64,000 nucleotides of DNA, from contig OU015570.1 in the NCBI GenBank assembly GCA_907165135.1, positions 2,197,525-2,261,524 on the forward strand. The letters run 5' to 3'. The first letter of the stretch is position 1. Each line of letters starts with the position of its first letter. Below are positions 1-11,284 of this stretch, piece after piece. A model generated the notes under the pieces. It saw only the letters and a program-made list of their open reading frames with translations. It made no database searches and had not been told where the DNA came from. The position numbers were made by a program, and so were the translations under genes. Origin of the DNA: Oikopleura dioica. Its lineage: Eukaryota; Chordata; Appendicularia; Copelata; Oikopleuridae.

Positions 1-300
1 TACAGCACCTTGGAGAATCAACACGATTGTTCTTCTACTGTCTTAGAAGCAACCTGAATATTCTATAACTGTTCTAAGAAGCTTCTCGAACATTCTTATT
101 TTCCTTTTTCACTGTATAAAAAGGCGACTTCTGTCACAATAAAATCATTCTAACCAGAACCAACGAAACAACAAAAACTTCTCTTTTTATCCAGCAACAA
201 CATCAAGCAACAACCAGCAACTAGCAGCAACCAACCAGCAACTATCAGCAACCAACCAGCATTTACCGCCAACCAACCGGAAAATAGCAATACCTCTACA
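1..300 (+). promoter_or_regulatory. LTR- or promoter-like segment with TATA box and CAGCAAC repeats
   Basis: A TATAAAAAGG box lies at 115-124 and an AATAAA at 139-144. From about 185 to 290 the sequence is built from irregular copies of CAGCAACCAACCAGCAA. A TATA box close to a poly(A)-type signal recalls a retroelement LTR or a short promoter, but no paired LTR, primer-binding site or coding sequence follows. Minus-strand reading through the repeats is an artefact of GTTG repetition. Promoter or LTR identity is inference. Confidence 0.3.
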
Positions 301-400
301 AATCTTTTCGCCGCGGCCACCCTACGTTCCCAAATAAGGAAGGTGACGCATCGCACGCTGAAAGAGCATCGCGCCACTCATTTTTGCATTTTTTAAGCCT
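300..400. repeat. fragment of GC-centre element family (CCACCCTACG)
   Basis: The stretch with CCACCCTACG and CCAAATAAGGAAGGTGA matches the centre of the elements at 4240-4626 and 24920-25445, where CCCTACGACT and CAAATAAGGAAAGTGA occur. No ends can be defined here. The following sequence to about 1340 shows no gene: it is AT-rich with short frames only. Confidence 0.5.
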
Positions 401-1344
401 TTTTTCAGGGGATTACAGACAAAAAACGCCCCATTACAAAAAATTTTATCTTGAATCTAGCTTAAATTAGGCCGAGAATTACGGGAGTGGGATTAAAATT
501 TTTCTATAACTTGTTCTTCGTAGTTTTCTATACATTTAAGGCTTGTAACTCGTCAATCCTTATTTTTTGCAAGGGTAAAATTATGCTCAAAATATTCATT
601 TTCTAAAGATCTAAAAGTTTTATGTTGATGAAATCATCCAAAAATCAATATTTTAAGAGTTATATTTTTTGTGGAATAACCTTATATATTGATGAAAGAA
701 TAAGATTTTAGCCTTGAAAAGGGCTTGGTTCTCTAGACTCGCAAATTGCGAATCCAGAAAAAATATGCGTCGCGACGTGACCAGCGCCAAGAAAAATCGC
801 TGGCAAAGGGTGCAGCAAAGCCTCAATCATAAAGGGTGCATTACTTGCGCAATCCACTGAACTGCGTTTGTTTTGCTTCTCTCAAAATATCTTATATTTT
901 CTGTTTAAATAAATCAACAATGTCAAGCGGTTAAATATATTTTATATTCCATTCGTAAGGCTGAAATAGATTCAATGTGCTATGGTGTCAATGTGTCAGT
1001 TATTTAATCCTTAAAGGGTATTGCCTCCAAATCGCCAGGAGGCATCTCCAAGGAGATTAAGGCTTAAATGAGGAAAGTTTCAACATTAAAGAGTTTACTA
1101 TCACTGGTTGCTTTACATTAAGTTGATCGACGTCGAGAAAAATAAAAAGAGAAATCTCGAATTTTTTCTTTCAAACTTCAGCGTAAAGACTATACCTAGG
1201 CTTTGCATTAGAAAAATCGTAATTTTTTCTAGCTTTGCAGGGGTGTTTTTTTCAGTGGAGGTGAAAGAGCAGTGTCTATTTAGTCAAAAACCACTTTTAA
1301 AAGAAAAATAAAATTGGGGAAAGACGATTTTCGGGGGATCAAAA

Positions 1345-1992
1345 TCGGGATGTAGGGCGCGTAGGGTCTGCAAAATGTAGACCGCGGGTCTGCACATGAA
1401 AAAAATGTACAGTTATTTATGGAATTTGTGGACATTTTTTGTCCCCTAGTTTTCTGAAAAATGTCCACAAATTTGATAATGAGCCTCGAAAAAAATGTCC
1501 CAACGAACTTGTTTAAATTTTTTCCTAGAAAGAAAATTTGATGATTTTTCTCAAAAAATAATGAGAAAAAGAATACAAGATTGAATCTAAAGACGTAAAT
1601 CTAAACAAAAATTAAGATTTTTGACGAAAAACAGTTCTTTGCAGGTAAAATTGGCTTCAATTACGAAAGTAAGACCATAAATTTAGAAGTAAAAGATATC
1701 AATTGAGAAAAAATGTCCACAAAGTTGATACCCTCTTTTTTGAATATGTCCCAAGAAAACCCCTTATAATCTGAAAAATGTCCACAAATTTGATGTCCAC
1801 AAATTCCATAAAAAACTGTATTTTCATTGAACAGGCGCTTTGATGCGCTGCGCGCCTCATCTTAGAGTAAGCTTCATCTTTGAACATTTCTAAATAAAAA
1901 CGGGCCAAAAAAGCCAAAATTTTGCTCGTCAGTGCAGACCCAGGGTCTGTTTTTGCAAACTCCGGGTAGGGCAGCCCTACGCGCCCGACAAG
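1345..1992. mobile_element. element with GGGCGCGTAGGG inverted ends, carrying a nested MITE
   Basis: The left arm holds GGGCGCGTAGGGTCTGCAAA and, further in, GGGTCTGCAC. The right arm holds the reverse complements near 1940-1990 (GTGCAGACCC and CCCTACGCGCCC). Between them sit the nested TA-flanked MITE at 1410-1818 and a GC-rich core, TGCGCTGCGCGCCT, at 1844-1857. Exact outer ends and a TSD were not resolved. Confidence 0.5.
1410..1818. mobile_element. Tc1/mariner-type MITE, copy 1 (TA target duplication)
   Basis: A 409 bp element bounded by CAGTTATTTATGGAATTTG at the left and its inverted counterpart ending AAAAACTG at the right, flanked by TA at 1408-1409 and 1819-1820. Inside, the motif TGTCCACAAATT is repeated in both orientations. 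Copies lie at 20491-20900 (inverted) and 40584-40991 (same orientation). TA duplication with CAGT ends is the Tc1/mariner/pogo signature. There is no transposase, so it is non-autonomous. The three copies are so similar that amplification looks fairly recent. Confidence 0.9.
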
Positions 1993-2103
1993 AGCGTTTT
2001 TGCGTATATTGTTAAAATGTTGTTCTCTGCAAGAATTCCATCTTAAGAGCGTTTTTAAGATTTTTATTTATAATTAAAAAATTTTCAGACTCACAGTGAA
2101 TCA

Positions 2104-2286
2104 TCAATTCAAAAATTTTGTAATCTTCGACTGCTTTTCTGGCCATTTCAAAGTCAAAGGTTTTGCAGTGTCGGTGCTCTCTATTACTTGAACTTGAGGC
2201 TCTTCTTCAATCTCCCTCGGGGTCGCGGCTTGTATTTCATCAATTGGAAGCGCGAGGAAATGCTCGACCAGATTTTCCTCCATCAT
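2104..2286 (-). pseudogene. short acidic coding remnant, possibly a transposase C-terminus
   Basis: A 60-codon frame ending in the charged tail PLTLKWPEKQSKITKFLN. Residue composition (acidic middle, few rare residues) looks coding rather than random, and acidic tails are common at the C-termini of pogo/Tigger transposases. Upstream on the minus strand the frame is closed by a stop, and no DDE motif is visible. Function is not established. Confidence 0.25.
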
Positions 2287-2559
2287 TCTTCTTTCGATAA
2301 AGCTCCATCACAGCCTTTCTACAATCGTTTTGGCGCCTTCAGAAGTATCTGCGCATATTTTTTTTTCTTTGCCAAGGAAATGTGAATTCTTTTCTCTTTT
2401 CCTGCCGTCTTTGCGGTAGAATTAAATTTTGAGGAATGAATGAACTAAGAATCATGAAATGCGCTCAAGCCCAATTCTGGAAAAATGATCTGATCTCGAA
2501 ATACAATTTTTCCAAAGAAAAAATGGAAAATCCCACTGACATCCTACCTTCATTGAAAA

Positions 2560-3290
2560 TTTCCCAACTTAACAGCGATTTAAGCGAGGCCCGGAAGACC
2601 GTTATACTGGAAGACAGGTTGCTGGAAGACAAATATTAAAAAATTAAATAGAAATGAAAAATGAAGCCTTGATTAAGATGTAACTGTCATATTTGGCCAT
2701 TTATTGCGGGGGCGCTTGGTTTCATTACCAAAAATTTTTGGTATTTGAATACCAAAATTGGTATTTGAATACCAATTTTTTCTACTTGAATTAATTTTTT
2801 TCCTTGAAAAACAGGTAAATCATATCTAGAGCTTTCTATAAAGTAGGCGCGGAGCGCACACTCGCATTTTTTGGTGGGCGTTATTGGTATTCTTTGGCGA
2901 ATTTGGTATTTCAATACCAAAATTGGTATTTGAATACCAAAAATTGGTATTTGAATACCAATTGGTAATGAAACCGAGCGTCTCCCATTTATTGCCGGAG
3001 AACCTCCCTGAGGACCCTTCTGCTGGAAAATAGGTTGCTGGAAGACAAAAATTTAAAAATTGAATTCAAATGAAAAATGAAGCCTTGATTAGAAACTTAC
3101 TGCCATATTTTGCCATTTATTGCCGAAGGACCTCCCGGAAGACTCCATTTCTGGAAGACTAATTGCTTGAAAATCAAAATAAAGAAAACATCAATAATGA
3201 GCCTTAATTGACCACATGTTCCCATGGACCCCTCGGGTGGAAGACCATAAGCTCCAAGACCAAAAGATTTGGTCATCCGGGATGTAAAAA
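2560..3290. repeat. GGAAGAC / CTTCCAGC repeat block, inverted partner of 11.3-12.0 kb
   Basis: Many copies of TGGAAGAC and related words. The part from 3000 to 3230 is an inverted copy of 11780-12000: both contain the AAGCCTTGATTAG, TTTATTGCC and TTGCTGGAAGACA series in opposite orientation. A shorter direct copy at 2590-2705 lies on the other side of a nested element (2708-2985). No coding sequence is supported. Confidence 0.6.
2708..2985. mobile_element. 278 bp element with 10 bp TSD and TTGGTATTTGAATACCAA palindromes
   Basis: Flanked by the perfect 10 bp direct repeat CATTTATTGC (2698-2707 and 2986-2995). The ends are GGGGGCGCTTGGTTTCATTA on the left and GGAGACGCTCGGTTTCATTA read inward from the right. 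Subterminal palindromes TTGGTATTTGAATACCAA are repeated at both sides, and a GC-rich core lies at 2845-2858. A 9-10 bp TSD points to a Mutator-type transposase acting in trans. A relative with the same design is at 30809-31031. Confidence 0.8.
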
Positions 3291-3394
3291 TAGATTTGAC
3301 TAAAATAAGCCTGTATAAAATAAAATAAATAAAGGAGAAATTTTATAACGACTGAGGTTAAACGAAAAATATAAATTTAAGGCATATTATCTCA

Positions 3395-3745
3395 TTGAAA
3401 AGCGAAAAAGGCAACTTTTTGTCAAATTTAATTCCATTCAGTCTGAATCGGGGCCAAGCCAACCCAAAAGGGCGCCAACCCACGTTTATTCAATTCAAGC
3501 CGACCCGAAGGGGAGGCCAGCCCATTTATTCAATTCAATCTAGTGCAGGGCCAAGCCGACCCGAAGGGTCTTCTGAGCTTCCCTTCTCTTCGGCTCGGCG
3601 TTTCATACTCAATTGAAAAACGGGGCTTGTCTCTTCTTCAGGTCGGCTCGGTCATGGTCCAGACTGTATTCAACAAATGGTTCTGGCCTCCCCTAGCTTG
3701 ACCTCTAGCTTGACCTTGCGTAAGACTAGATTGAATTAAGGGCAA
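3395..3745. repeat. repeats around GCCGACCCGAAGGG
   Basis: Two to three imperfect copies of a roughly 50-60 bp unit containing GCCAAGCCGACCCGAAGGG and TTTATTCAATTCAA. The open frame across it is explained by the repeats. Nothing else recognisable; 3290-3395 is AT-rich filler. Confidence 0.5.
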
Positions 3746-3944
3746 TTGTTGAAATCGGCGCTATGCTCCCCTCTCGATTCGCGCACTCCGTGACTTTTTA
3801 ATTGATGCTTTCAAATCACCCCTTGGCGTTTTTGTCCCAGCCAAAATGTCCTCACCGCTTTCTCACTTTTGACCAAAGCAATGGCGGAACTAAATAAAAA
3901 TATTTTTGGTGCTGTTTTATCTAACATGAAGTTTAAAATATAAA

Positions 3945-4055
3945 TTAGCCCCTGGTCCCTCCTGGAGGGGTTGGGGACTGAACCGGCCTATGTCAAGCCC
4001 CTTAATTTAAATTTGCCAGGGATGGGGCTGAGAATTGAAAAGTTTTTTAATGAAT
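3945..4055 (-). repeat. solitary diverged relative of the 55-56 bp satellite source
   Basis: On the minus strand it reads CAGCCCCATCCC, then TTAAGGGGCTTGACA, then GTCCCCAACCCC. This is the same order of blocks as at the downstream edges of the two satellite arrays (14.5 and 17.6 kb) and in the insert at 29885-29985. The satellite monomer therefore exists also as a dispersed single copy joined to a constant tail. Confidence 0.55.
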
Positions 4056-4239
4056 AATTTAAATTTTTTTAATTTCTAATCGTTTTGATTATTATTTTAT
4101 TAAAAATCATAATGAGTTAGGTTTTTTATGTGAATTAATTATTATTATTCAGAATTATCATTTTCTATAAAATCAAGAATAAAGAGTTTAAATTCTATTT
4201 AAAATAATAAATTATCTTTTTTATTTTTAATTCATTTTT

Positions 4240-4626
4240 CGACGCTGTATTTTTCTTCTTACGCCGCGCTCACCCTACGACTTCCAAATAAGGAAAGTGA
4301 GGCGCTGCACGCGCGGCGCGCCGCAAAAAGGCTCATTCTTGAGCTTTTTTCTCTAATTTGAGCATGTTCTCCTCGTGTTTCAAACTTTTTTATTGAAGAT
4401 TAAAATAAAAATACCCCTTTTTACATAACTTGAAATTATAAAATTTTTTGAAATCGATGGAGAAGGCTATTTTTCAGCCTGTTTTGGCGATTTACTCCTC
4501 AACCCTTTTTCAAAATTTATGAAAAAATGTTTTTTTATATTTGTTTAGGGCATCCAATTAACCCCTTAAAATTTTAAATCATTTACTTGATGGACAAAAA
4601 AGTTAGAATTTTTGTGTACGGACCCT
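4240..4626. mobile_element. fragment of GTCCGTACAC-ended element
   Basis: The right end TTTTTGTGTACGGACCCT is the same terminus as in the complete copy at 24920-25445. The interior has the shared GC-rich centre (CACCCTACGACTTCCAAATA). The left end is not recognisable. Sequence from 4627 to about 5020 holds no gene that I can support. Confidence 0.55.
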
Positions 4627-5020
4627 ACCCATTACCCAATTTTTTTAAATTATATTTATCTGCTCGAAAATGTTTAAAAATTATTCTTCTTCCAGCAAGA
4701 ATTTGTCTTCCACCAGTGTTAAATGAAGGTCCTCCAGGCGATTCCTGATCGATCAGAAACCCAAGCACTAAATTTTTTTCTTCCAGAATGATCAGAATTT
4801 CAAGGCGCATCGATTGAGAGTTATTTCGTTCTCATAGCTCGGTGCGTTCGGAAAATGGCATTTTCGGTGATTTTAGATGGCGCTAGAAATTAACACCATG
4901 ATCATTGGGAATTTTTCTTTTCGAAAATGTCATTCATGTAATTTGGACATATGTGTTACAAATTTTTAGCCTCCTACGACCATCCAGTAAAAAGTTGATT
5001 TTTTGTAAGTTTACCCTAGT

Positions 5021-5135
5021 TATAAGGTTTCGGTAAACCTTACGTTTCATGTCTCATACGTAGTCATGGGTGAATACACATGAATGCGACGCGGTATTCC
5101 TTGTACCAGCGGTTTCACAGGTGAAACCGGTTGAT
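5021..5135. repeat. dispersed repeat, copy 1 (TATAAGGTTTCGGTAAACC)
   Basis: About 110 bp nearly identical to 11103-11205, starting TATAAGGTTTCGGTAAACC and ending near CTTGTACCA. It is followed by a stretch with two TATAAAAC boxes (5161-5182) and a GC-richer region to 5620 with overlapping short frames on both strands. This could be an LTR edge, but no partner LTR or primer-binding site was found. Confidence 0.6.
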
Positions 5136-5739
5136 TAATTACTTTCTACACTGCGCCACCTATAAAACCCTTACCCTATAAAACTGGAACTGTTCTCAAC
5201 TAAACACGCACACTTCACTCACAACACCCACAGTGAGATGCACACGCTAGAGTGCAACTCACGCACAAAAAAGGCTCACTTAGAGTTAGAATTGTAGTCT
5301 TTCTGTACGCAGGCAGCGTTGGCCAGTCCCGAAACCTTTTACTGGTGGCTGAGTAAACGCTTGCTGTGAAAAACGCCCCCCGAAGAGATCCAGCCGCCGT
5401 TACAACCTGCCTCGCCAAGCAAACTGAAGATCGACAACAGAGTTGCCCGAGCACCAACCGATGTTTCATCTTGTCTACAACAGTCTTACTTTCTACATCG
5501 GTCAAAATGGTCTACCATCACCTTCAGCTTGAGCGTTCACGAACGCGAGATTGAGACGAATTCTGACTCCTACGACGCTGATCCTGAGTAACGCGCCCGG
5601 GACACATTTTCGCCGACACGGCCAATGAAGAATTTTATCTAAGTACCCTTGTGTTTCTTTTTTTTATCGTTGAACTTATCTTGTGCTATTAGGAGGTATA
5701 AGATCCCGTAACCCGCGAAATTTCTGGCTAAGATTAAAT

Positions 5740-5915
5740 CGTGGTATGGGCTGATTCTTCGGCAAGGCCGAAGAATCAATGTCTGCAATTGCTCTGATTC
5801 TTCGGCTAAAATGCCGAAGTATTGATGCTTTTATTAACACTGATTCTTCGGTATCTCGGTCTGAGACCGAATAATGACTGGAAAATAATACACTGATTCT
5901 TCGGCAAAATTATGA
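5740..5915. repeat. left cluster of ATTCTTCGGC hairpin motifs
   Basis: The words GATTCTTCGGCAAGGCCG, CTGATTCTTCGGCTAAAATG, CTGATTCTTCGG and CTGATTCTTCGGCAAAAT recur about every 45 bp, several forming a hairpin with the following CCGAAGAAT. The mirror cluster is at 10085-10295. Clustered subterminal motifs of this sort usually serve as transposase binding sites; that role is inference. Confidence 0.75.
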
Positions 5916-6062
5916 CGCAATATTAAAAATCTCGAGATTCGTTATTTCTATCATCTGCAAATCTTGTGACTAAAGCAATCTAGAAATTTTCCTCTATTAA
6001 AAGTCAGAAATCTTCTCTCATCGCTCATTCTTTTTCTTGCAGATAATCTTTATAAATGCAAT

Positions 6063-9000
6063 ATGGATGATATTATTTTTATCGAAATAAAAGAGATTGT
6101 GAGGAATAACAAGGACTATCCTTCCATCATAATTGTCGAAGGTGATCGAGAGATCTTAATTCACCAGAAATATGCCTTGTCCTCCTTCATTACTTATGGA
6201 TGTTCCGGCGAAAACTGCCAAGTCACGTACAAAGTTCAAGTTATGGTTCAATTTTATATGTATGAAATAAGACTTTTTCATTTTATTGGACAATTTTTGA
6301 ACATTTTAAAAATCGATCAATCTATCTCGGAAAGAAAACACTATATCCGATTTAGAAAAAAAGATGATGGAACGCCCTATCAAACGAATGAGTTCAAGAC
6401 ATTGATCGTCCGAAATTCGAACACATTTGATCCTTCAAAATACCATATCATTCCTGTCGCTGGTGGTGCTCACACATGTGGCAATCACATCACATTGAGA
6501 ATTCGTGTTAAAAATTCTCTTAAACAAATTCTTAACGAGAATTTTGAAAGGTTTTTGGAGTGATCATTTTAAATTTTTAAAATTTTTCAAGCTTGCGACA
6601 CAGTACTGATACGGAAATCAAAATGCTCTGTCATCGTAAATTGTTGGAGCTCTTTTCCGAAGATGAGTTTATTGAAAATTTCCCTGCTGACAGAGAGTTC
6701 TTTGAAATGATCCGATTTCTCCGACGAAAATACGAGCTTGAGCGTCAGGAGATTGATGATGTATCGAACTATGATTTTTCTGAGTCAGGAAATGAGCTCG
6801 AAAAAATTCATGAAAAAAATAAAGGAAGAGAATCGTATCTTCTTTCGTTTTGCGAAGCTTTCTGTGAGCTTTGACACAGATCTTTGTGAAAATGGAAGAA
6901 AAATCATGCATCCAGATGCAGAAACAGGAGTGATTTATTTCTACAACGAAAAACTCATTCGAAAACTTCCTTCTCAATATCAGTCGATTCTCGTAGGTAA
7001 GTGACAATTTATTAAAAATCAACTTTAAGCTTGAAGTATTCTTTATAATTTGAGGCTAGTGTTAGGGGCACTGGGCAAAATGACAGAACAAACTTACCCG
7101 AGGGGGATAGGCTAGGGTTAGTTAGGGTTACCGAAGGTAACCCTAAGTAACCCTAGACTAGACCCCGGCATCTTAGGACCAAAGGGGCGAAGCCCCGTGG
7201 TAAGGGGCAATTGGATTTGAAAATTTTCTGCTGAAAAGTAGGGGATTGTTCTTCCCCTTCAAATATTAATTATGCTCCTAGATTTCTTAAGCCAAGAAAC
7301 ACCAGACCATCGTTAACCCTTTACAATTGAAAAGCCTTCTTTCCATGGCTATTATTTCTCTCTTGAGCAAGTTAAATTTCCCTTCCGTCTATTTCAAAGG
7401 AACGTAAACACGCGAAAAAATTCGATCTGCGCGCTCTCTTAATTTTTAATTTTTGTTATGGCAGAGATAGATAAAATAGAATACGAGAGATGCTCATTGT
7501 TTTTTCGCGGTTTAAAAAGAAAAGAAATGTATTCTGATGATCAGAATCTTGCTATTGACTAGGACTATGACCGAGTAATTAGGTTAAGAGCAATTTAGAA
7601 GAATCTCTTTGTTGCCTGCAAAAATCAGCTTAAAATCTTTCGATTCTTGCTGTTTTTTTATTTCAGCTAAGGCGAATTAAGAAAATGATCTCGAGGAGAA
7701 AATAAAACCTGGGTTCCATCTCGCACAAAGCTTTTTGGTGGCGGATAAAGATTGGTAATTGATTAACTTGTCACTTTATAAAGACGCTCAGAACGATAGT
7801 ACAGTCAGCTTTGACTTAAACGCATCTTTTATGTTGTGTTCTGATAAGTTTGATTGACTTAGCTTATTTGAGTGATTTCATGGTGAAGTTTCAATTGAAA
7901 TTGCAACTGATAACTTACATCGTTGAGTTTGCTCTTTACGCTTGCAGATTGCATGGGAAGTGTGGAAAGATTTTGAATATTCGGAAAAGGGAAAAAATTC
8001 CTTTTTAGAAATTCATCAAATTTCTTGTCACCCTCATTTGATCCTTTTTCTCTGAATAAAGAACTGCCGTTTCTGGCATATTTTAAATCAGAAAATGACT
8101 CGAACGAAGGTCGACGAAGGTCAAGATTTATTAGGCCGGAACTCTGACCAGATACAGCAGATGTTGGCCAGAATGGCTTTAACTAGAATCTCTTTAGTAG
8201 CAGTTTATGAATACTTGGCATGAGTCTGTGCGCTAGTAGCTTGCTCCATAAACGAAATTATTGCGCCAAAATCGCAAGAGTGACTCATTCTAGGTACAAT
8301 AGGCGATAAGTATAACAAAGTCGTCTGATTATTATTAGCGAAAGGAATATGCCCAGGCTTATTATCGCACGAGTCGTTAAAATGATAAAAACGGGACGAT
8401 TAATAATAGTCATACATCAAACTAGCAATTTATGATGGTAAACCATTAATCTGCACAAATTGCAGAATGAAAATTCTTATTAATTATTTCTCTAAATAAA
8501 CGACCACTATTAGCGTGTGGTCCTTTTTCCCTTCAATAAATTGACAATTTTGATCGAATGTGTTTTCGAAAAATGATCTTTTGGAAAAAGTAATTGTTCA
8601 AGAAGCGTCATTTTTGGAAATTTTCCGGAAGCGAAACCTTTGTTGAACCCCTCTTTTTGGAGACACTTTTTTTACCGCGCGAGTTGTAAAATAGATATTC
8701 GGAGGGTTTGCCTAGTAAAGCCGTTTTTGTCGTGCTCGACTGCACTGGGTACTTTTTCGATTCCCTCGGTTCATCAATTTGCCTCATATAAACGTAAAGC
8801 CCCATTGAGATGTAACTTTTTTGCTGAAGATTACGAGAGTTTTGAAGAACATGCATGAAGAAGCAAGATAGTGCTAGACCGTGCATGACCCCCATTTTTG
8901 ATAGATGAATAGTCGAATTATCAATCATCGGTTGCGGAGTTAACAGATTCATTTAAGATGGTTCTTTGTGGACATTATGGCGAGGTCGCTTCAAGCAATG

Positions 9001-9830
9001 CTTATTTGTTCAAGCAAAGATCCATGATGAAAATGGCTCAATGCAAAATTGCGTCATATATGCGGTTTTACATTTCTACAGGACGTTTGAAGAGTACAAC
9101 ATGATTTTTACGAAGCTTAATGAAATTCATTTGTCCATCAAAGGTTCGAAAATGTATGGGTCAATTTTGTGTACAGATTCTGAGCCTGCTCTTTATTCAA
9201 CTGCAGCAAATCACATTGATGGTATTTATACGCAAAATTGTTTTTTCACTATACAGCTAACGCTCGAAAGATTTTAATGCTGACAATCATGATGACTTGA
9301 TTGAGAATGTGAGCTTTCAGAATTTGTACACTTGTATTCGTTCTCTTCCTTTTCTTCCACATGAAAGGATTGTTTCCTTTCTCGACTTTCTTCTTGAAAA
9401 ATTCAATTCGATGATCTTTGTCGAGATCGTCTGAAAAACGACGAGTTGCGTAAAGCAAGTGAGAAACTCATTAAAAATATCGAAAACGGTTTGCCACCGA
9501 CGCAGAGCGTTTGAGTTGGTACAAGCCTCTTAGTGAGGCTGATATCTTCCTTGATTTAACTAGTAATACTTTAGAAAGAAGTAATCAGGAGTTTCGAAAA
9601 ATTGTTGCCAAGTCCCATAAGCGTCGGTGTATTGATCGCGTGTTTGTGTTGAAAAGTTACATGTATTTCCGGAGTATCGATTTTTGACCAATTTGGGTCG
9701 TAAGGCCCATATTGTGTCAGCAGAAGCACTGCAAAATCATAATTACAGAAAGCACATTGTTGACACTATTCGATCATACGAGGGCGAAATGGACTTTCAG
9801 CAAATTTTCAATCTCATTACTAATTCCTAA
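6063..9830 (+). pseudogene. MULE transposase gene, frameshifted, multi-exon
   Basis: Exon material starts at 6063 with a 166-codon frame containing spaced Cys and His residues (YGCSGENC, then HTCGNH) that suggest a FLYWCH/WRKY-like zinc-binding N-terminus. A second block at 6593-6996 contains one frameshift near 6810-6840 and ends at the donor GTAAGT. The catalytic part lies at 8950-9690: FVD near 8963-8975, CTDSEPAL near 9169-9192, the FFHYTANARK stretch near 9240-9270, and NTLERSNQEF near 9570-9600. These give the Asp-Asp-Glu order typical of the MULE domain. The frame continues to a TAA at 9828-9830, with AATAAA near 9983. At least three frameshifts and internal stops make it a pseudogene. 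The intervening 7-8.6 kb is intron plus later insertions. Family assignment is from motif order and is fairly secure; exon borders in the middle are not. Confidence 0.7.
7055..7215. repeat. dispersed GTTAGGGGCAC repeat with long hairpins, copy 1
   Basis: An inverted copy of part of 29106-29215: both contain AAAATGACAGAACAAAC / GTTTGTTCCGTCATTTT and GGGGGATAGGCTAGGGTTAG or its complement. It contains the hairpin AGGGTTACC-gaa-GGTAACCCT and GGGGCGAAGCCCC. Part of it (TAGACTAGACCCCGGCATCT) recurs at 12930-12950. It lies in the presumed intron of the MULE gene. Confidence 0.6.
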
Positions 9831-10084
9831 GTAATGACCTCTGAATGCTTGAATGAGATCTGAAGACTTCATCCTTTTTTGGCCTACCCTTCTCTCATTT
9901 TTTTATTTTTCTTATTGAAAATGATACTTTTAAAAAGGTGACACCCTTTTTCTTCTGTCTCTACCGCTGTACATAATGACTGGAATAAAATCAATTGAAA
10001 AATATTTATTCAATAAAATCTCGAAACTTACTTATTTTTATTTGATTTCTTAGAGCTAACGAATTTTTTAAGAAAAAAACAGAA

Positions 10085-10295
10085 TTTTTGAGAAGCCGAA
10101 GAATCAGTGAATAAGAATTATTCAATTCTTCGGTTGTAATTATCCATAGCCGAAGAATCAGTGTTTTTATATCATCTATTCTTCGGATTCTTGCCGAAGG
10201 ATCACTGTATAAATAGTCATTAGTTCTTCGGCTTTGCCGAAGAATCAGAGTTCTAACACGCATCAATCCTTCGGCCCCCAAGCCGAAGAATTAGG
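10085..10295. repeat. right cluster of ATTCTTCGGC hairpin motifs
   Basis: The inverted counterpart of 5740-5915, with GCCGAAGAATCAGTG-type words and the hairpin TTCTTCGGCTTTGCCGAAGAA. It closes the MULE on its 3' side. Confidence 0.75.
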
Positions 10296-10359
10296 CCGTA
10301 TCACCGATTAAATAATTTGTTGAAGGAGTTATAATTTCAGCCAAGCCCTCTCTTTTCTC

Positions 10360-10560
10360 ACATTTTGCGATTCCGAGGTTCAAACTCCGAAATGAGTACC
10401 TGCAACGTTCAAACTCCGAGAGTACCTGCCAGTTAGTGGATCGAATGTGAGCTAACCCTTTCTTTTTCGCTTTTTGTGACTCCGATGTTCAAACTTTAAT
10501 ATGAGTACCTGCAATGTTCAGACTCCGAGAGTACCTGCAAAAATGGATCCAATGCGAGCC
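10360..10560. repeat. two-copy tandem repeat of about 105 bp
   Basis: Each unit contains GTTCAAACT, then ATGAGTACCTGCAA, GTTCAGACTCCGAGAGTACC and GTGAGC/GCGAGCC. The two copies are about 85 percent alike by eye. No coding potential. From 10560 to 11100 I see nothing recognisable. Confidence 0.6.
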
Positions 10561-11102
10561 CTTTTTCCGCATAGGGTCGGAATTTATATAGTGCTGGTTA
10601 CCTTAATTTCTTTGAGAAGTCTCGAATTTTATCATATTTAAAATTTAATTTTTAATTATCTTATGCTCTCGTGACATCCTAAAATAGGACTGTTTTAAGC
10701 CCATTGAAGTAAGTTTGTCAATTCAAATTAACTGTGCGACGCCTACCTCAGACGGATATAAAGGAGGAGACTTTCGACTGAATTTGAATTTTGCTAATGA
10801 GAATTCATGGCCTTAAACCTTGAAAATTATTAGTTTATGCTACACTTACTCTACTCTACCATGTGTTTAAACTTTGATTTCTATTTCCTCGAACTCGTTC
10901 GTGGTGCACTCCTATTCGAGAAAAGGGGAGAGCCCAGCCTCAACTTTTAGTGCGTCAAAAAATTGTGCCTGGTCACCTTAACTTCCCTTTTTTTCGTTGC
11001 ATTTACGGATTTGTTCTTTTCTTTCTATGTTTTCTTCAAAGTGCTACTGTTTGTTCTTTCTGATATCCTAACCTTGACCTCTGTTATAAAGCAGGGGAAG
11101 AG

Positions 11103-11205
11103 TATAAGGTTTCGGTAAACCTTACGTTTCATGTCTCATACGTAGTCATGGGTGAATACACATGAATGCGACGCGGTATTCCTTGTACCACCGGTTTCAA
11201 AGGTA
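11103..11205. repeat. dispersed repeat, copy 2 (TATAAGGTTTCGGTAAACC)
   Basis: Nearly identical to 5021-5135, diverging only after CTTGTACCA. The flanks are unrelated, so this is a dispersed repeat and not part of a larger duplication. Confidence 0.6.
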
Positions 11206-11284
11206 GCACTATCCACTCAGCCACACTTATTTGCTTGGCAATTACATTTATAAGGGTATATTGTTACTTTTTCTAGAGAAAATT

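Larger units (their letters stand above)
5700..10330 (+). mobile_element. decayed Mutator-like element (MULE)
   Basis: A transposase pseudogene (6063-9830) is enclosed by inverted clusters of ATTCTTCGGC hairpins at 5740-5915 and 10085-10295. Outside these clusters the two flanks still align as inverted repeats (GATTAAATCG on the left against ATTTAATCGG on the right). The outermost ends and the TSD were not resolved. The intron region holds later insertions such as 7060-7215. Confidence 0.75.

Noticed and set aside
7060-7160. AGGGTTAGTTAGGGTTACC as interstitial telomere
   Set aside because: It is part of a dispersed repeat with a hairpin that recurs inverted at 29.1 kb; no tandem array of a 6 bp unit.
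8608-8952. Minus-strand 114-codon frame
   Set aside because: It lies opposite coding remnants of the MULE transposase; shadow.
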